Shown in pieces: positions 1-13,238 of a stretch of 64,000 nucleotides of DNA. Made by a program: the position numbers and the translations under genes. The stretch is taken from contig CAJNYU010002681.1 in the NCBI GenBank assembly GCA_905331475.1, positions 249,633 to 313,632 on the forward strand, read 5' to 3'. The notes below the pieces were generated by a model. The model did no database searches and was not told the origin of the DNA. It saw only the letters and a list, made by a program, of their open reading frames with translations. The first letter of the stretch is position 1. Each line of letters starts with the position of its first letter. This DNA comes from Rotaria socialis (lineage: Eukaryota > Rotifera > Eurotatoria > Philodinida > Philodinidae).

Positions 1-1973
1 TCTGTGTTGTTACCTTTCCTTATCGATAAAAATAAGAAGACTTTCTGAAAAAAAGGTCATTATACTCACTTTGTAGAATGACAATTTGAAAATTGGATGC
101 TTTATAACTCCTCAACAATTAGTGCGGTTAGGCTTAAATTTTTACTCAAGATATAAACTAGCAAGGTCTATCAATGATAAAAATTCCAGCCTGAATCATC
201 TTCTATTCCGGAGAAACTTACATTATACTGAGATATGTAGAATGACAATTTTTCGCGAGTATTTTCAGTACGGCTCATTCAAAAAAATATTTTCCGGCGT
301 AGTTAAGTGGAAAGCGATCATAGAGTATCATTTGGGAAAAAAATGATGACCTCAAAAGCGAAAATGTTGAAGATGTAGACGGCTTTTTCGAAAAAATTTA
401 TTCAGCATAAACATAAAAAAGTGCACTATTGACTAGCTTCCATTTTTATTCAAAAATTCGTACCTAGCACGAATTAGGACATGGTCCCATATAGAATCGT
501 CAACGTGGTTCTCCATCAAAAATGAAAATTGTTTTTTGCGAAATTGCCGTACTCCCCTCCAGGGTTGCCGGTGGATAAAAACAAATTCCATTTTTCGTGA
601 CAACCGCATCGACCATTCCATCTATGATCATGTACTGATTCCTGCTATATATAAATTTTGAACTTTCAAAGTGTGGTTGTCTTGGCATGGAATCACCCAC
701 AAGTAGAAAAAGTCATACATTTATAAAAGGGCCATATCTCCGTTAATAATCGATCAAGTGTTGGGAATTTGTTTTTGTGTACTACTGGCATAGATTGTGA
801 TAAAATGCACTACTCAAAAATTGTATGGGCTCACTTTCATCTGTTCGCGTGAATTGTACCAAAAAGTTGCAATTCACTGAAATATATTCAAATTTATCTT
901 TGACTTTTAGTCATGAATATCATATGAAGAAAAAAACAACAAAGATATGACAATCAGATAAATCGATAGCGTCGAAAAAATGGATGTCATATAATTTGAG
1001 TAGAAATTAAAGAAATAGAAGCCCTAAAAAGTAATGTTCATCAATAAATCATTGCATGAAACTTTATTAGAATTAGAGATAACATTTTGAAAAGAAAGAA
1101 GTTTGAATGAAATACAATCTTAATTATTCATTATAATTAAAAAGAACAAATTCTTCAACTGATAAGATACTTTTGAAAATAATCTCGATCTTTCATATAG
1201 ACTTTTTTGTTTTATGAATATAACAGAGACAGAGCTGAATTATTTTGCTAATTTTTTTATAAAATACTATTTCATGATAGTTTTGAAGTTCATATGAAGT
1301 CTTTCATTGATTGTCACTATACAGACTATTAAGCGAAATTAAAATATCATTTTTGTTTATGTTCTTCAAGAAAGTCATGGTGCTGAGTTGAATAATATCA
1401 TAAAGATACAGTATCCCTGCAAATATCAGAATGAAGGACTCAAAGCTCTATGAAGAGTACTTGAATAAAGGCATGGTAATACATGCAATTACGATGATTA
1501 AAAAGTAAAATTAAGAAAGCAACGACGTGGATTAAAGAAAGGAAATTGATCTTATTTTGCGTTGAGAGGATTCTGAAGAGTGTCTGTACTTCCTATTGAG
1601 AATATAGTTTTATTTTATTTTAATGATACTATACTTAACCTAAACATACTTCTATTTTGATACGTGAGATATAATCTCTTGAGAAAATGAAAATATCTAA
1701 AAAATAGATTCAATTAGATGCTTCCACAATATATTATTTATAAGTATTGTATTGAATTACTGATGAGCTTTTGTCTTAGGAATTTAGATGGCATTTTCGT
1801 AACGATAATCCGATACGAGTCATCAAAAAGTTTCGACCGATTTCATCAAAGATTATTTCTTTAAATAATATAGTGTCTGCTTTGAACAACCTATAATAAT
1901 CCTATTATTCTTTTAGAACCTTTAAGAAAATATATTCGATAGTTTAACTAACTATTGTATCGTTTCCGTATAG
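1..1973. other. Intergenic / upstream of ABC transporter, no gene seen
   Basis: AT-rich sequence. Two short overlapping minus-strand ORFs (about 433-700) and a plus ORF at 86-346 match no family I know and lack convincing splice context. The 5' exons of the ABC transporter should lie here or before the window, because its first visible exon begins at a splice acceptor, but I could not identify them. Confidence 0.5.
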
Positions 1974-2552
1974 ATCTTCAATCAAAACGTAAAGATGAAC
2001 TTCATGTACTCAAACGTCTATTTAAATATAGTCTAGACGATTGGAAAATAATTACATTTGGAACAATTCTATTGTTAGGCGCAGCTCTATGTATGTCTTT
2101 TACATTATTCATTGAATAAATTGAGCCTTTCCTATTTGTAGCTGAAGTATTTGTACCGTTATATACCGGAAGACTTTTATCAAGTGTTGCATTTAAAGAA
2201 GCATGGTTACAATTTCAACACAATCTAATCATGTTTGTCGTTGTAAATTTTTCCGGGTACAAAAGTCTAATAAAATAAATAAAATAAATCGTTCTTTTCA
2301 TCTTATAGAGGTTTTCTTGGTGGATTTCGTATGGGAATTTTTTCTATATGCATTTCTCGTCTGAATATACGTCTACGAACAAAACTATTTCAATCATATT
2401 TAAAACAAGAAATTGGCTTTTTCGATACACATGAAAGTGGAAAATTACTTTCACGTTTGAATCATGATACACAAATAATGAGTTCAACAGTTGCTAATAA
2501 TATTGCTCAATGCATTGGTGCACTTGTTAGATTTAGTAAGTTAAATGGGGGG

Positions 2553-2605
<53 letters not shown>

Positions 2606-4477
2606 NNNNNNNNNNATTTAAATTACCCCCCCCCCCACCTTCCAAAAACAAAATAGAATGCATTACTGATGAAAAACTATATTTACTTTTACTAGGTGGT
2701 ACGTTAATAATGATGATTAAATTAAGTATTCATTTAACAATAGCTTGTCTTATTGGTGCTCCTCTTATCTTGGTTGTTGCTAAAATCAGTGGTAATGCTC
2801 ATGGGCGTATATCAGAAAAAGTTCAAAATCTATCTGCTGAAGCATTTGAAATAGCTGAAGAAACAATTCAAACAATACGAACAGTTCGAAGTTTTGGAAA
2901 TGAAGATGAAGAATTAAAACGATTTGAAAATACTCTTCAACAATCATATCAAGTTTCATTGATACAAGCAGCATTAATTGCTGCACAAAAGTGGTTTGTT
3001 GAAGTAAGTGATTGTCCGTAGACATTTAAAATTATTTAATTGACTCTATTTTCTACTGAAAGAATAGTTTAAATGATATTTCTAAAATATATATGTAGAG
3101 TTACACGTATCGCGGATGCTGAATAACTCAGTTCAGTGAGTAATTACAAACATTTTTTCTTCTTTACATTAGTTAGCTCAACTTTGTATGAGTATTATCA
3201 TGCTTTCATATGGTGCCAAACTTGTACGTGATAATTATATAACTGGACCTGATTTATTAGCATTTATTATTTATCAATTAACACTTGGAGGAGTTTTAAG
3301 TGTAAATATATATCTACATGTAATTAAAAAAAACATCGTTATTAAATATTTCTTAGGATATTTCGCAAATTTATACATCGATGATGACAGCTGCTGGTGC
3401 AAGTCAATCAGTTTTTGATTATTTAGATCGTCAACCAATACAAAAGCCAAATGGTATTTTACAACCAAGCGAATTAATAGGTGATATTGAATTTAACAAT
3501 GTATCACTTACGTATCCAGCAAGACCAAATGAAATAGCTATACAAGTAAGTAAATCGATTCATGTTTATTAGAAATCCGAAAAGAATATTTTCTATTTTC
3601 TTGCAAAGAACATTTCATTTAAAATCAAATCAGGACAAACATGTGCTTTTGTTGGACCATCAGGCTCAGGTAATGAAATCGTCAAACTATCATTGATCGA
3701 TGTCATCATTTGTTTTCTTTTTTATTATTAGGAAAATCAACATGCGTTAATTTACTTGAACGTTTCTATGATCCTAGTGATGGAAAAATCTTAATCGACG
3801 GTCGAGAAATTCATGAATATGACCATAAATATTTTCATCATAAAATAGCTATGGTTGGACAAGAACCAGTTTTATTTAATAGAACTATTCGAGAAAATAT
3901 CAACTACGGTATGAATGATAATGATGAAACAATGATAATTCAAGCAGCTCAACAAGCTAATGCAGATGGATTTATTACTGAACTTATGAATGGTTATAAT
4001 ACGAAATGTGGACAACGTGGTAGTCATTTATCAGGTTAGGATTTATTTTAAATGAGATTTTTCTTTCGATTTCTTTTTTATTAATTATAGGTGGCCAAAA
4101 ACAACGTGTTTCTATTGCACGTGCACTCATGCGAAACCCAACGATACTTCTTTTAGACGAAGCAACATCAGCGTTAGATCCAGTCAATGAAAGATTGGTA
4201 ATTATTTGCTTTTAGTTTGTTTTTATCAATACATTTCTTTTTTTATGTTTTATGCAAGATTCAAGATGCACTATATTATAAGAAAGATAATTCACAATCT
4301 CGAACTATTCTCATATCAGCCCATCGATTAAGTACAATTGAACGATGTGATAGAATATTTGTTATACATAAAGGTCATTTAGTTGAACAAGGTACACATG
4401 ATGAATTAATGATGATTGACAACGGAATTTATCGAGAACTTGTTCGAAGACAAACAATAGACATTGACGATGATTAA
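1974..4477 (+). CDS. TAP/ABCB9-like half ABC transporter (5' end not found)
   Basis: Half-size ABCB transporter: one membrane domain followed by one nucleotide-binding domain. Relatives (TAP1/2, ABCB9/TAPL) export peptides into the ER or lysosome lumen. Exons: 1974-2090, 2142-2256, 2309-2535, 2696-3003, 3173-3301, 3357-3545, 3609-3669, 3732-4034, 4091-4197, 4259-4477. All join in frame (about 591 residues). Visible: membrane-domain motif [13 protein letters not shown], coupling region with [12 protein letters not shown], Walker A GPSGSGKST split by an intron, Q-loop QEPVLF, signature LSGGQKQR, Walker [13 protein letters not shown], and the H-loop histidine in SAHRLS. The phrase [10 protein letters not shown] before the Q-loop and FIIYQLTLG in the membrane domain resemble ABCB9/TAP more than ABCB8/10. 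The first exon starts at an acceptor, so the N terminus (TMD0 in ABCB9) is missing. Intron 3 contains a poly-G run and gap. Family assignment is firm; the orthologue is an inference. Confidence 0.9.
2547..2637. other. Poly-G run, 10-base N gap and C run (assembly defect in an intron)
   Basis: About 58 nearly uninterrupted G, then N at 2606-2615, then a C run at about 2626-2636. It lies inside intron 3 of the ABC transporter (donor just after 2535, acceptor at 2694-2695), so the coding model is unaffected. It may be a real G-tract that blocked sequencing, or a scaffolding artefact. Confidence 0.85.
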
Positions 4478-5689
4478 ACATTTTAATCTTTTCTTATTTA
4501 CTCGAGCATATATTTTCTTTCCTTTTTATATTCTATATTAATCACACTTGAGAGACTCACAATAATTCTCTCATTAATGAATGTAAGTTGATTTTGTTTT
4601 TGAATTAAAAGAAACAAATCAAACTAATCTATTATTAGAATAAGTCAGTGACCTTTTATTTATCAATGAAATGTCAAAATATAATCATTATTATCGCAGA
4701 ATTATATGTCGATAGTTTTCCATAAAAAAGAACTTTGTTAAAAATCTCTACATGGTTAACATATGAAACACGCGACGTTACTACTTTTGATAATTGTAGG
4801 AAAAGGTCTTCATTCTATCTATTTTAGGTAACATATACTCGCCATTCTTTCACTTAATCAAGCTAGACTATAATAAGTAACTGATATATTGTAACAAGAT
4901 GTTATTGATGTCGGATTTGCGTTCGATTATCAATAACATCTGTTGGAGTTTGTGACAAGAGAAAAACAACAGATGATTATGTCTATAAAATAACATGAAT
5001 ATTCTATTGCTTCATAAAATTCTATCTCGGAATTTTATTACGGACTAATACGCATATTAAATGAATAGCTAGATTTCCGATTATCGTTCAATGTAAATTA
5101 TTTCATAGGCATATTAATATCATATGAGATGTAAAGGCTAATATTCGTAAATCCAACATGGTAAGGTAATAAAAATTTCTTCAAATAATAGAGTGCCTTA
5201 TATGAAAGAATAAATTATCAAATGAATATGTAACCTAACCATAGTTTACTTGATAATCATACAATGTCATTGCATTAATTTATTGATGCATACGTTTCCT
5301 GACGGAAATAATGTAGAATAAGAGTTCGATCCAGTGATTTTATTTATGAAAAAAATTTATTTTTAGATAAAAAAATATTTAACAAAAAAAACATTGACAG
5401 AAAGTTTAGAAACTATCATTGTATTCAATACCAAATATGGTAAATGACAACGATAAAAAATGATAGAGAATGAATTGAAATCGTTGTTAAAGTATTTTAT
5501 TATTATTGACTAATGAGTTTTTCTCTTTGAAATAACCAAATAAATTAAATACATTAAGTGCTGTCAACGTATAAATGATCGATGACTATCTTGTGTGCGA
5601 TCGTATTGTTCGTCATACTAATGTCTTCCGATTAGGAACAAGACTGAGTGCCAAAATCGCAAAGCACTAATCTCATAAGTATTCGATCG
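4478..5689. other. Intergenic, nothing recognised
   Basis: AT-rich DNA downstream of the ABC transporter. No ORF, RNA gene or repeat that I can support. Confidence 0.5.
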
Positions 5690-6115
5690 TTGCATCGAAA
5701 TCATAAACCACCATTATTTACCGTAATATCTAATTAAGTATCATTATTGAAATCACCAACAGTGAATGCCATCGGCTTAGAATTATTGCTACTGAAAAAC
5801 GTAATTTCACCTTTGAAACCTCAGTGTTAAATCTAACATAGCTATAGCATGATGAAAAAGTGCATCTATGTTTATGACAGAATTACATGTACTGTCATTG
5901 TTAAAATCGCCAATGGCGACAAAATCAATTAGAATTATAATCAATGGAACTCGTAAATTGTGTTTTTTTTTTGTAATTGCCATCGCCATATCCAAAAGCG
6001 TTAATTATAACAGCGAATTTAACTTCATTATCATTGTTGAAAATTTTTAATCTCGACAACTAAATTACAATTGCAATAAAAGCGTCTGAGTCATTATTGA
6101 TTTAATATAATGTCG
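5690..6115 (-). pseudogene. Decayed FG-GAP/VCBS-repeat fragment
   Basis: Read on the minus strand, three frames carry spaced copies of the FG-GAP core: INNDSDAFIAIVI, FNNDNEVKFAVIINAFGYGDGNYK, then VAIGDFNNDSTCNSVI, then FTVGDFNNDT. They are interrupted by stops and frame changes. In FG-GAP/VCBS repeat proteins the phrase GDFNND followed by a hydrophobic stretch and a GxGDG-type turn recurs about every 50 residues, and the spacing here fits that. No start, splice sites or continuous frame remain, so this is a relic, not a gene. The edges are approximate. Confidence 0.5.
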
Positions 6116-9100
6116 GCATCCGAAGACCCACACACCCTGAAATTCAAATAATATGAAAAAATAATAAATTTATGTTCTTTCAATCACCCAAACGTCATGA
6201 ATATTACGAAGAGTAAATTGAAATTTTATTTTATCTCTTAATTTAAAATTTTACCGTCTAATAATATTTCATTCGCCATTCTTGCTATTAAAACTTAGCT
6301 ATTTAAGAGTTGAAGTAGTTTTTGTAATAGCTTGCCATATATTTTATTCAGTCGTGTCTATCTATTTTATTTTATTTAGTAGTTTCAAGAACACTTATTA
6401 GGAAAAAAACGGGTATCTATTTCGAAAATAACATTATACAGCATCGAAATATAAGAAAACTATAGAACTCAATATGTTACATGTATTTTTAAATTTTATT
6501 GCTATCAACCATGCATTTAAACTATGAAATAACGGCATCATCTATGCCTTATTTTCTGTTGGTTGGTTCAAAATTTCGATAAGAAAAAATACAACTAAAC
6601 TAATATTTGATTATCATGTAATTTCTAATTTTAGAAAGAAAAGCACCCCATTTTGAGTATTTCTGCAACAGATTTGCGTTATAAAGTAGCATATATAGTT
6701 TTCAATAGAACCTCAATATCAAAGTAAGAAGAAAGGTGATCTATCTAGTCTATGGGATTTATAATAAGATGCAGATTCATTTTTTTGAGTGAAATAAATT
6801 AATCGATGATTCATGATAGAGAACTATCTACAGCAATTTCATTTTTTCATTGATCTCCAGGATAACTTTTTAATAATTGAAAAGAAAAATCTACCTTCAT
6901 TATTTTCTTTTTTGTCTTCAAAATATATAAATCTTTAAGTTTTATGACATATCCAAGAAATAATCTACTAAAAATACCTGTGACATTAGTATATACATGT
7001 AGCTTATCAAATGGAAATTTTCACAATTCCGGTTCTCATCGACAAAGGAAGTACGTCATTTTTTTTACATGTCAACTAAAATTAAATTTTAATTAATTAA
7101 AATACGAACAATATTCTAAGATAAATAGGATGTAATTGACTGTTCACAAAACGAAATTTTCTAAAGGTATCGTTCTTATAAATGCAAAGTGAAGTATTTG
7201 CTTAGTCAAATGAATTCATACAGAAGTATTATGTTCTGTAAGTATAATATGCCTATGATTAGCAGTTAGAAATTTGTTCGATCTTTCAAAGGAAGAAACG
7301 AATCGAATAATCCTACACAGTATAGACTATTTACACAATCAAATTCAATAGAAATCTACTTGTTCATTATCGTTAAGCTTGTAATTCTAGATATTATCTT
7401 TGACATTGAACGTTTTCCTAACTACTATTTATGTCGTCAAGTTTTAACAAAAGAAAAAAAAAATGTTATCAAAGCATAAATATTCTTTTACTTGACTTGT
7501 CTGTGCACAATTACATTGTATGCGTCTCGGTCTTGATATGTACGCTGTTCGAATAATTGTACGCACCTTTACCTCAGTATATATATATTTTATGCATGGT
7601 TGAATTTTTAAATGAGCAACTATATGCCTTTCAATGATTGTTGATACGAGTATGAAAATAAAATATAATGAAACTATTGCTATCATAATCAAAATCGTCA
7701 CATGTAGAAATATCTGATCATCGATTAACTTGTTTTGCTTTCTATACCTATGTCTGTGATGGGGAATATTTTCTAGTTACCTATGATTCGTATTTTTAAG
7801 AGACAAATGCACCCATCAAGATGATATAGTTCAGGTATCTAACTGATTCTTGTGGTAAACTAATATTACTTGATCGAGCATGATGATAAATAAACAAAAG
7901 TCTGTTTTGGTATGTCTTTCCGTTGTTTGCGTGATGAGTTATAATTGAGTGATTTATTTGATGTATGTCTCATGAAATTAAAATCCTTGAAAGCCTAGAC
8001 GATCGCATTTTCAGCAGACATGTTGTTCATAGAGAAATCTTATAGTTTCTACTAAGAAAGATTGCAAGATTTCAGCTAAAAGGACAGCATTCTTCGTTAT
8101 TATATTCATATTTAACAAGAGGTTTCTGTTTAAAAAAAAACTGTTTGTCTGATAATTTAATAGCTTGATAAGAATACATATATTCGAGTTTCCAAACTTG
8201 AAATATTTCTAATCACTATAACATCTATGTACGGCTAAATTTTGATCATACAAGTTTTTTCTAAATCGATACAACTTGAACGAACATAAAAATGCTCATA
8301 ACTGAACAAAGTGAAGACTAAAAAATTAAATCAAGACATCATTTTCTGATATGCATCGAGACCGAACGATTACTGATAATCTCGAGCCAAAAGTCATCAG
8401 ACACTGGAAACGTTGACTTGTGAGTCGACACTGTGTATTCGATTATATAAATGGACTAACCAATGAACGAAAGAAAAAAAACCCGATAATATATGTACAA
8501 CACAATTCCAATACTAACTGATTACATATAAATATATGGGCTAGTATTTTCATGAATTTTATCTTCCAAAAAAATTATTTTAGACGTAATCAAAGATCAG
8601 TGCCTGTTTGTTATTTAGATTTTCAATTAAAACGTTATATGAATTGAGAAATTATTTTTGGTATTTCAAAGCTCTGTGGTATAGTATTGTCGCTAGTGTA
8701 TATTTTATATATGAATTTGATGAAATTTGTTTTGCTATTCAACGAATTATATAATGTTGAAAGTTTTAAAATTTTTGTTTGATAATGATTTAAACATTCT
8801 TCTTTTCTTTCATTTCATCGGGAAAAATCGACTTTGGAACTAAATGAAACAATCAATGTTTTCAAGCGGGATGACCTAGTAGTGGCACCCTACCATCAAA
8901 ATTATTATTAATTAATCAAATTTTGTCATGCTATGGTATGTTCGTGTAGTTTAATTAATATATAGAATTATAAACAACAATGAACATGAATCCAGTTTCT
9001 TACCTGTCAATGATGAAAAAACCACTGAGAAAAAAATTACACATGTGCTCATTCAAAAAAGGTTAAAATAGCACTCATGATTGTAAAAGTAAAGTTCAAG

Positions 9101-12100
9101 TTCGAAATAGGAAGTATTCCTCTCAGTCGTCGCGTGTTAAATAAGTGGCAAATGACACATAGAATAAATTGTTTTCTCAATTCTATAATAACCACAGAGC
9201 AAATAGTTACTTAATTTTGATCTATATTAATTTAAAATCTAATAAATTATTTTGTATCTTTTCTTTAATAGAACGGATATATGACTAATAAATCTTAGTT
9301 TTTCTTTGTTATATATACTGGGAATGATTCTTAATTTTGACAAGTAGTCAATCAACTGATTCAACATCGCCTGTTTCAATGGTTTATTTCTAGCTGAATA
9401 AATAAATTAATCCTAAAGGAAATTCATTCCTTTTCGCAGAGGCTTCTTTTTTATTATGAAATAGAGTATGATAGTTGCTCAACGAAAAAAAACATGTCTT
9501 TTCCCTTCGGCATAGCTTAAACAAGATGAATTTATATTTTTAATTTATGCATCAAATTTTGTTTTTCAAAAGACCTGATTAAATTAAATATATTTCTTAG
9601 AATAAATTATAATTTATACTTCTGAAAACACTAGAAAAATATACTTTTACCGTGACCAAAAAAGAAAACTATATGGCAAGAACCTACTTCAACTCATGTT
9701 ATTTATAATGCATTGGAATATTCGACACTTATGACTCCTATTTTAATAGAAGTAATAAAATGAAATTTTAAGTGCCACAGACATAACTTGAATTGCATTA
9801 TATGTTGTTCAATCTTTTTTTTACGTATCTACGCATTTAAATAATTATATTATTTGAAAAATAGATCGTGTAATGCTCCATATACATATTCTATATAAAT
9901 GAGTAAATAATTATTTTTATTTCATTAACTTTGGAAGTATCCTTTATACAAAATTTTTATTAAGAATATTTGATGAAGTGTTGCCGAGAGTATTTAATAG
10001 ATACATAGAAGTTTTTCTGAATGAATCCCAAAGATCTTGTCTTTTTTTCGAAGCTCAATAGATTCCTAATCAATAATAGCAAAACAGAAAAACCTTTCTT
10101 CAATAAATCTAGCACTACTCAGATTTTCTTGCTTATCAGATTATGAGAAAACAGGACATCGCAGATAATGAAATATTTCTTTTACTACTTTTATTATTTT
10201 TGTCGTTTTTGTTCTTTCTTTCTTCCTATCTTACTTCTTAGCATGAGTTTTCAATTAACTATCAGTACTAGCGATACACAAACATCAAAATGAAAAACAA
10301 TGAGAACAAAAGTCTATAGATCTTGTTTTCGGTTCATTCAAGAAAGATTCAATTGAAGATGTTAGGTTCAAGATGAAAACAAGACAGTAGAATTCTATGC
10401 CATACAAAAAGTTAGCCACATATTCAAGCATTCATAAGAACGGAAAAAGCATTTTATTCTATTCCGATGGTGATAGTCGTACGATTCATGCTAGTGGCCG
10501 CTTTCTCTCGTCTAAACTGGGAAGAACAACTATAACCGGAGAGGAAAAAAAGAAGAAAGAAAGAAAGAAAGAAAGGAGAAAAAAAGAAAATTATTTTGAC
10601 AAACAACAGTAGATTCATACTTGCTTACATGCTATGCTGCCATAAGCTAATACGAATTTCTGATACGTTTTCCTCGTCTTCAAATGAACTCTATTCAAAT
10701 ATTATTTCGAACGATAGATTTCTACTCTTCCTAACAGTATCATTCATTTCCTAATACATATAAGTAGACAATAAAACAATGCTAAGAAACTTTGAGGAAT
10801 CTAGGCAAAAGACAATTGATAATCATATTATTGATACGAAATTAATTCCATTTATATTATCTATGCATTGAATCCGTTTCTTTTCAACTTCTACAAGTGA
10901 GAAAAACATCATTTGTAAGTGTGTGTAATACTGTGCATCTAAATTTGAATGTGTTATAGAATGAAATCGGAGATGAAGTAGAGAACCACGGCACGAGTAC
11001 TAGATACAATTGTAAGTATCATATTTAGTACAAGAAGCTAGTAGAAGCAAGGATAATTTAGTTCTTTTTCTCCTCCTGATCGTGTTTCAAAGTCAAAGTT
11101 CGTAAGCGAATACGAGTACGATATATTTTTAATCATTAAATATGAACAGTTGAAATTCAAGATCAATGTTGTGATGTCGATTAGGGAAAATAATAATCGA
11201 AGGTTAATATAAAATATAGTATTTACTCACCTATCACCATGGGATTGAGTTGCTGTTTTTAAGGATTTTTTTTTGCTTTGATCATAAGTAGTTTACACTC
11301 GAAAGTATTCTTTTAATATTTTAATAGAGAAGCAGCAGACATTTTTCGTCGTTTTTTTTCAGTTTTAGTAAATGTAGGGTACAGTACGGTTTAACGTACT
11401 CAACAGGTTTTTTCTTCATTTATTCTACTTATAAAAACTACACAACGAATAATTGATTAGTATTTTTTTTTTGTTATTATTATTTCCCATTTCTTGAAGT
11501 AATGAATGCAGTCAATTAATAGAGTATATACACATGTCTATACAAAATTATTTTTAATATTCTAATATACTATTTATTTATTTGTTTGTTTATTTATTTG
11601 TATTTTCCTTGTATTTTTCTAGTAGACGATATAAAATTAATCGACTAAGATTTTTCTTTTTCTTCTTTCAGATTGAATATCAGTGGTAATCAAATCATCG
11701 ATCGGAGACTATTTATTATTGCACTTTGGAATACGAAGATTCTCTTTAGATTTTATTAGAAAAACAGCGAGAGTAATTTTGTTTAAGATTTCTATTTTTC
11801 TGTTTCTTGTTCACTTGCACATATTAAAATTACTTATCAATAGAGGCAGCATAAACTCTAAGTTAGCGTAGGTCGTCTGATGAGCTCCTATAGGCGATAT
11901 ACTCTTTGAAATATCTTCTTCGCTTCTTCGCTTCTTCTTTTCATTCATTCTACGAGCTAACATCATTATTAATAGAGCAGTCAGTTGCGGAGAACAGAAG
12001 AATGAGAAAGAGAGCCAGACAGTTGCAAAAAAATAACGAGAGAACGCAATGCTGGTTTTCTGAGGAAAGTTGCAGTCGGTATCGTCTTTCTTCTTCTTCT

Positions 12101-13238
12101 TATAAGAAAAACGGAAGATGGCGATGAGGAAAAAGAGAAAGAAATAGAAAAAGAACTGAAATATGTTGATGATTGGTGAGAGACAGTTATCGGAAAGGCA
12201 GAGAGCAAGATAGTACAACGTGCTGTCTGCTGCGCATCGTGTCATATTTGATTTATAGCAAGTCTTCATAGTGATGCTTATTAGTTATCTTTTTCTAACA
12301 TGATAGATACTAAATATTCTTGTAAAATTTTATTTCTCTTCATAAGGATTCTATTTGATAGTTTTTGATGAAAAACAAACATAATGCCTGCTGATGTGTC
12401 ATAGTTTATTGAAAATATGAATACATAGCTTGAGCTATATAATTTCGGTCATATAAACATGTATATATTTGATGAAGTCTTTGAAATACTTTTGATGAAA
12501 ATAAGAAGTAATCTTATTCCAGATAAGTATATATATATATATGGGTTTTATTTAATCTATAGTCTTGTGGCATATGCATCCTAGTTTCTTATTATTATTC
12601 AGTAGAAATATCTTTGAAGAAAACCATTTTGTGACTCATCAGAGGTGTAAATCAAACAAATCGTAGACGTCAACTTTATATTTTCTCACCTGGAGCATAT
12701 TTATTTTACGTTTTTGTATACCATCACCGAATCATTTTGTTTTTTTTCTTCTTTACCTGATCGATCGAAGCTCGGCTTTTTTTATTATTGCTTATAGAAA
12801 TATTTTATAAATTCTAAGTTTTTCAATAGTAATATTCATTATAGAACATGAGTGCATTCTTTGCTACTCGATTCTTATCTTGCCAAGGTCGCTCAATAAC
12901 CTTTTCATGGCAGCGCCTTAATTCTTTGTTGGTTCTCCTTTGTTTCAGAGTGGTTCTGGCTGCCATTTTGACGCATCATCCTCTTTGTTATATCCAGAAT
13001 ATTTTTTATAATGCAGAATCAGAATCTAGTTTGCAATTTGCCAGATAACTTTATATATCTATTCCCAATTATTAAGGTCAAATTTTGTATGCAAGTGATT
13101 GTTGTTTTTTCTTACTCAATGTCTCTTTCGTGTATTGATTGTATTGCTTTCTTAAAGAATCATATTTTTTATTTTTGTTTTCGCTTTTAGAATTATATAT
13201 ATATATGAAGTAAGATAAAAAAAAACAAAAATATAAAT
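6116..13238. other. Long gene-poor interval
   Basis: About 7 kb of AT-rich DNA. It has short simple repeats (GAAA-rich at about 10550-10580, an AT run near 12531) and scattered short ORFs (for example 10397-10612 and 11811-12269) that are low-complexity or lack splice context. I see no gene, tRNA or element. The last few hundred bases may hold the SLC4 promoter and 5' UTR. Confidence 0.45.

Noticed and set aside
86-346. 86-codon plus-strand ORF
   Set aside because: No family similarity recognised and no flanking exons; length is within chance for AT-rich DNA with few GC stops.
500-700. Overlapping minus-strand ORFs at 433-700
   Set aside because: Two frames open over the same bases; no recognised domain, no splice context.
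11811-12269. 152-codon minus-strand ORF with overlapping ORFs
   Set aside because: Low-complexity Lys/Ser/Phe-rich sequence from purine/pyrimidine tracts; overlapping frames on both strands equally open; no splice signals or family match.
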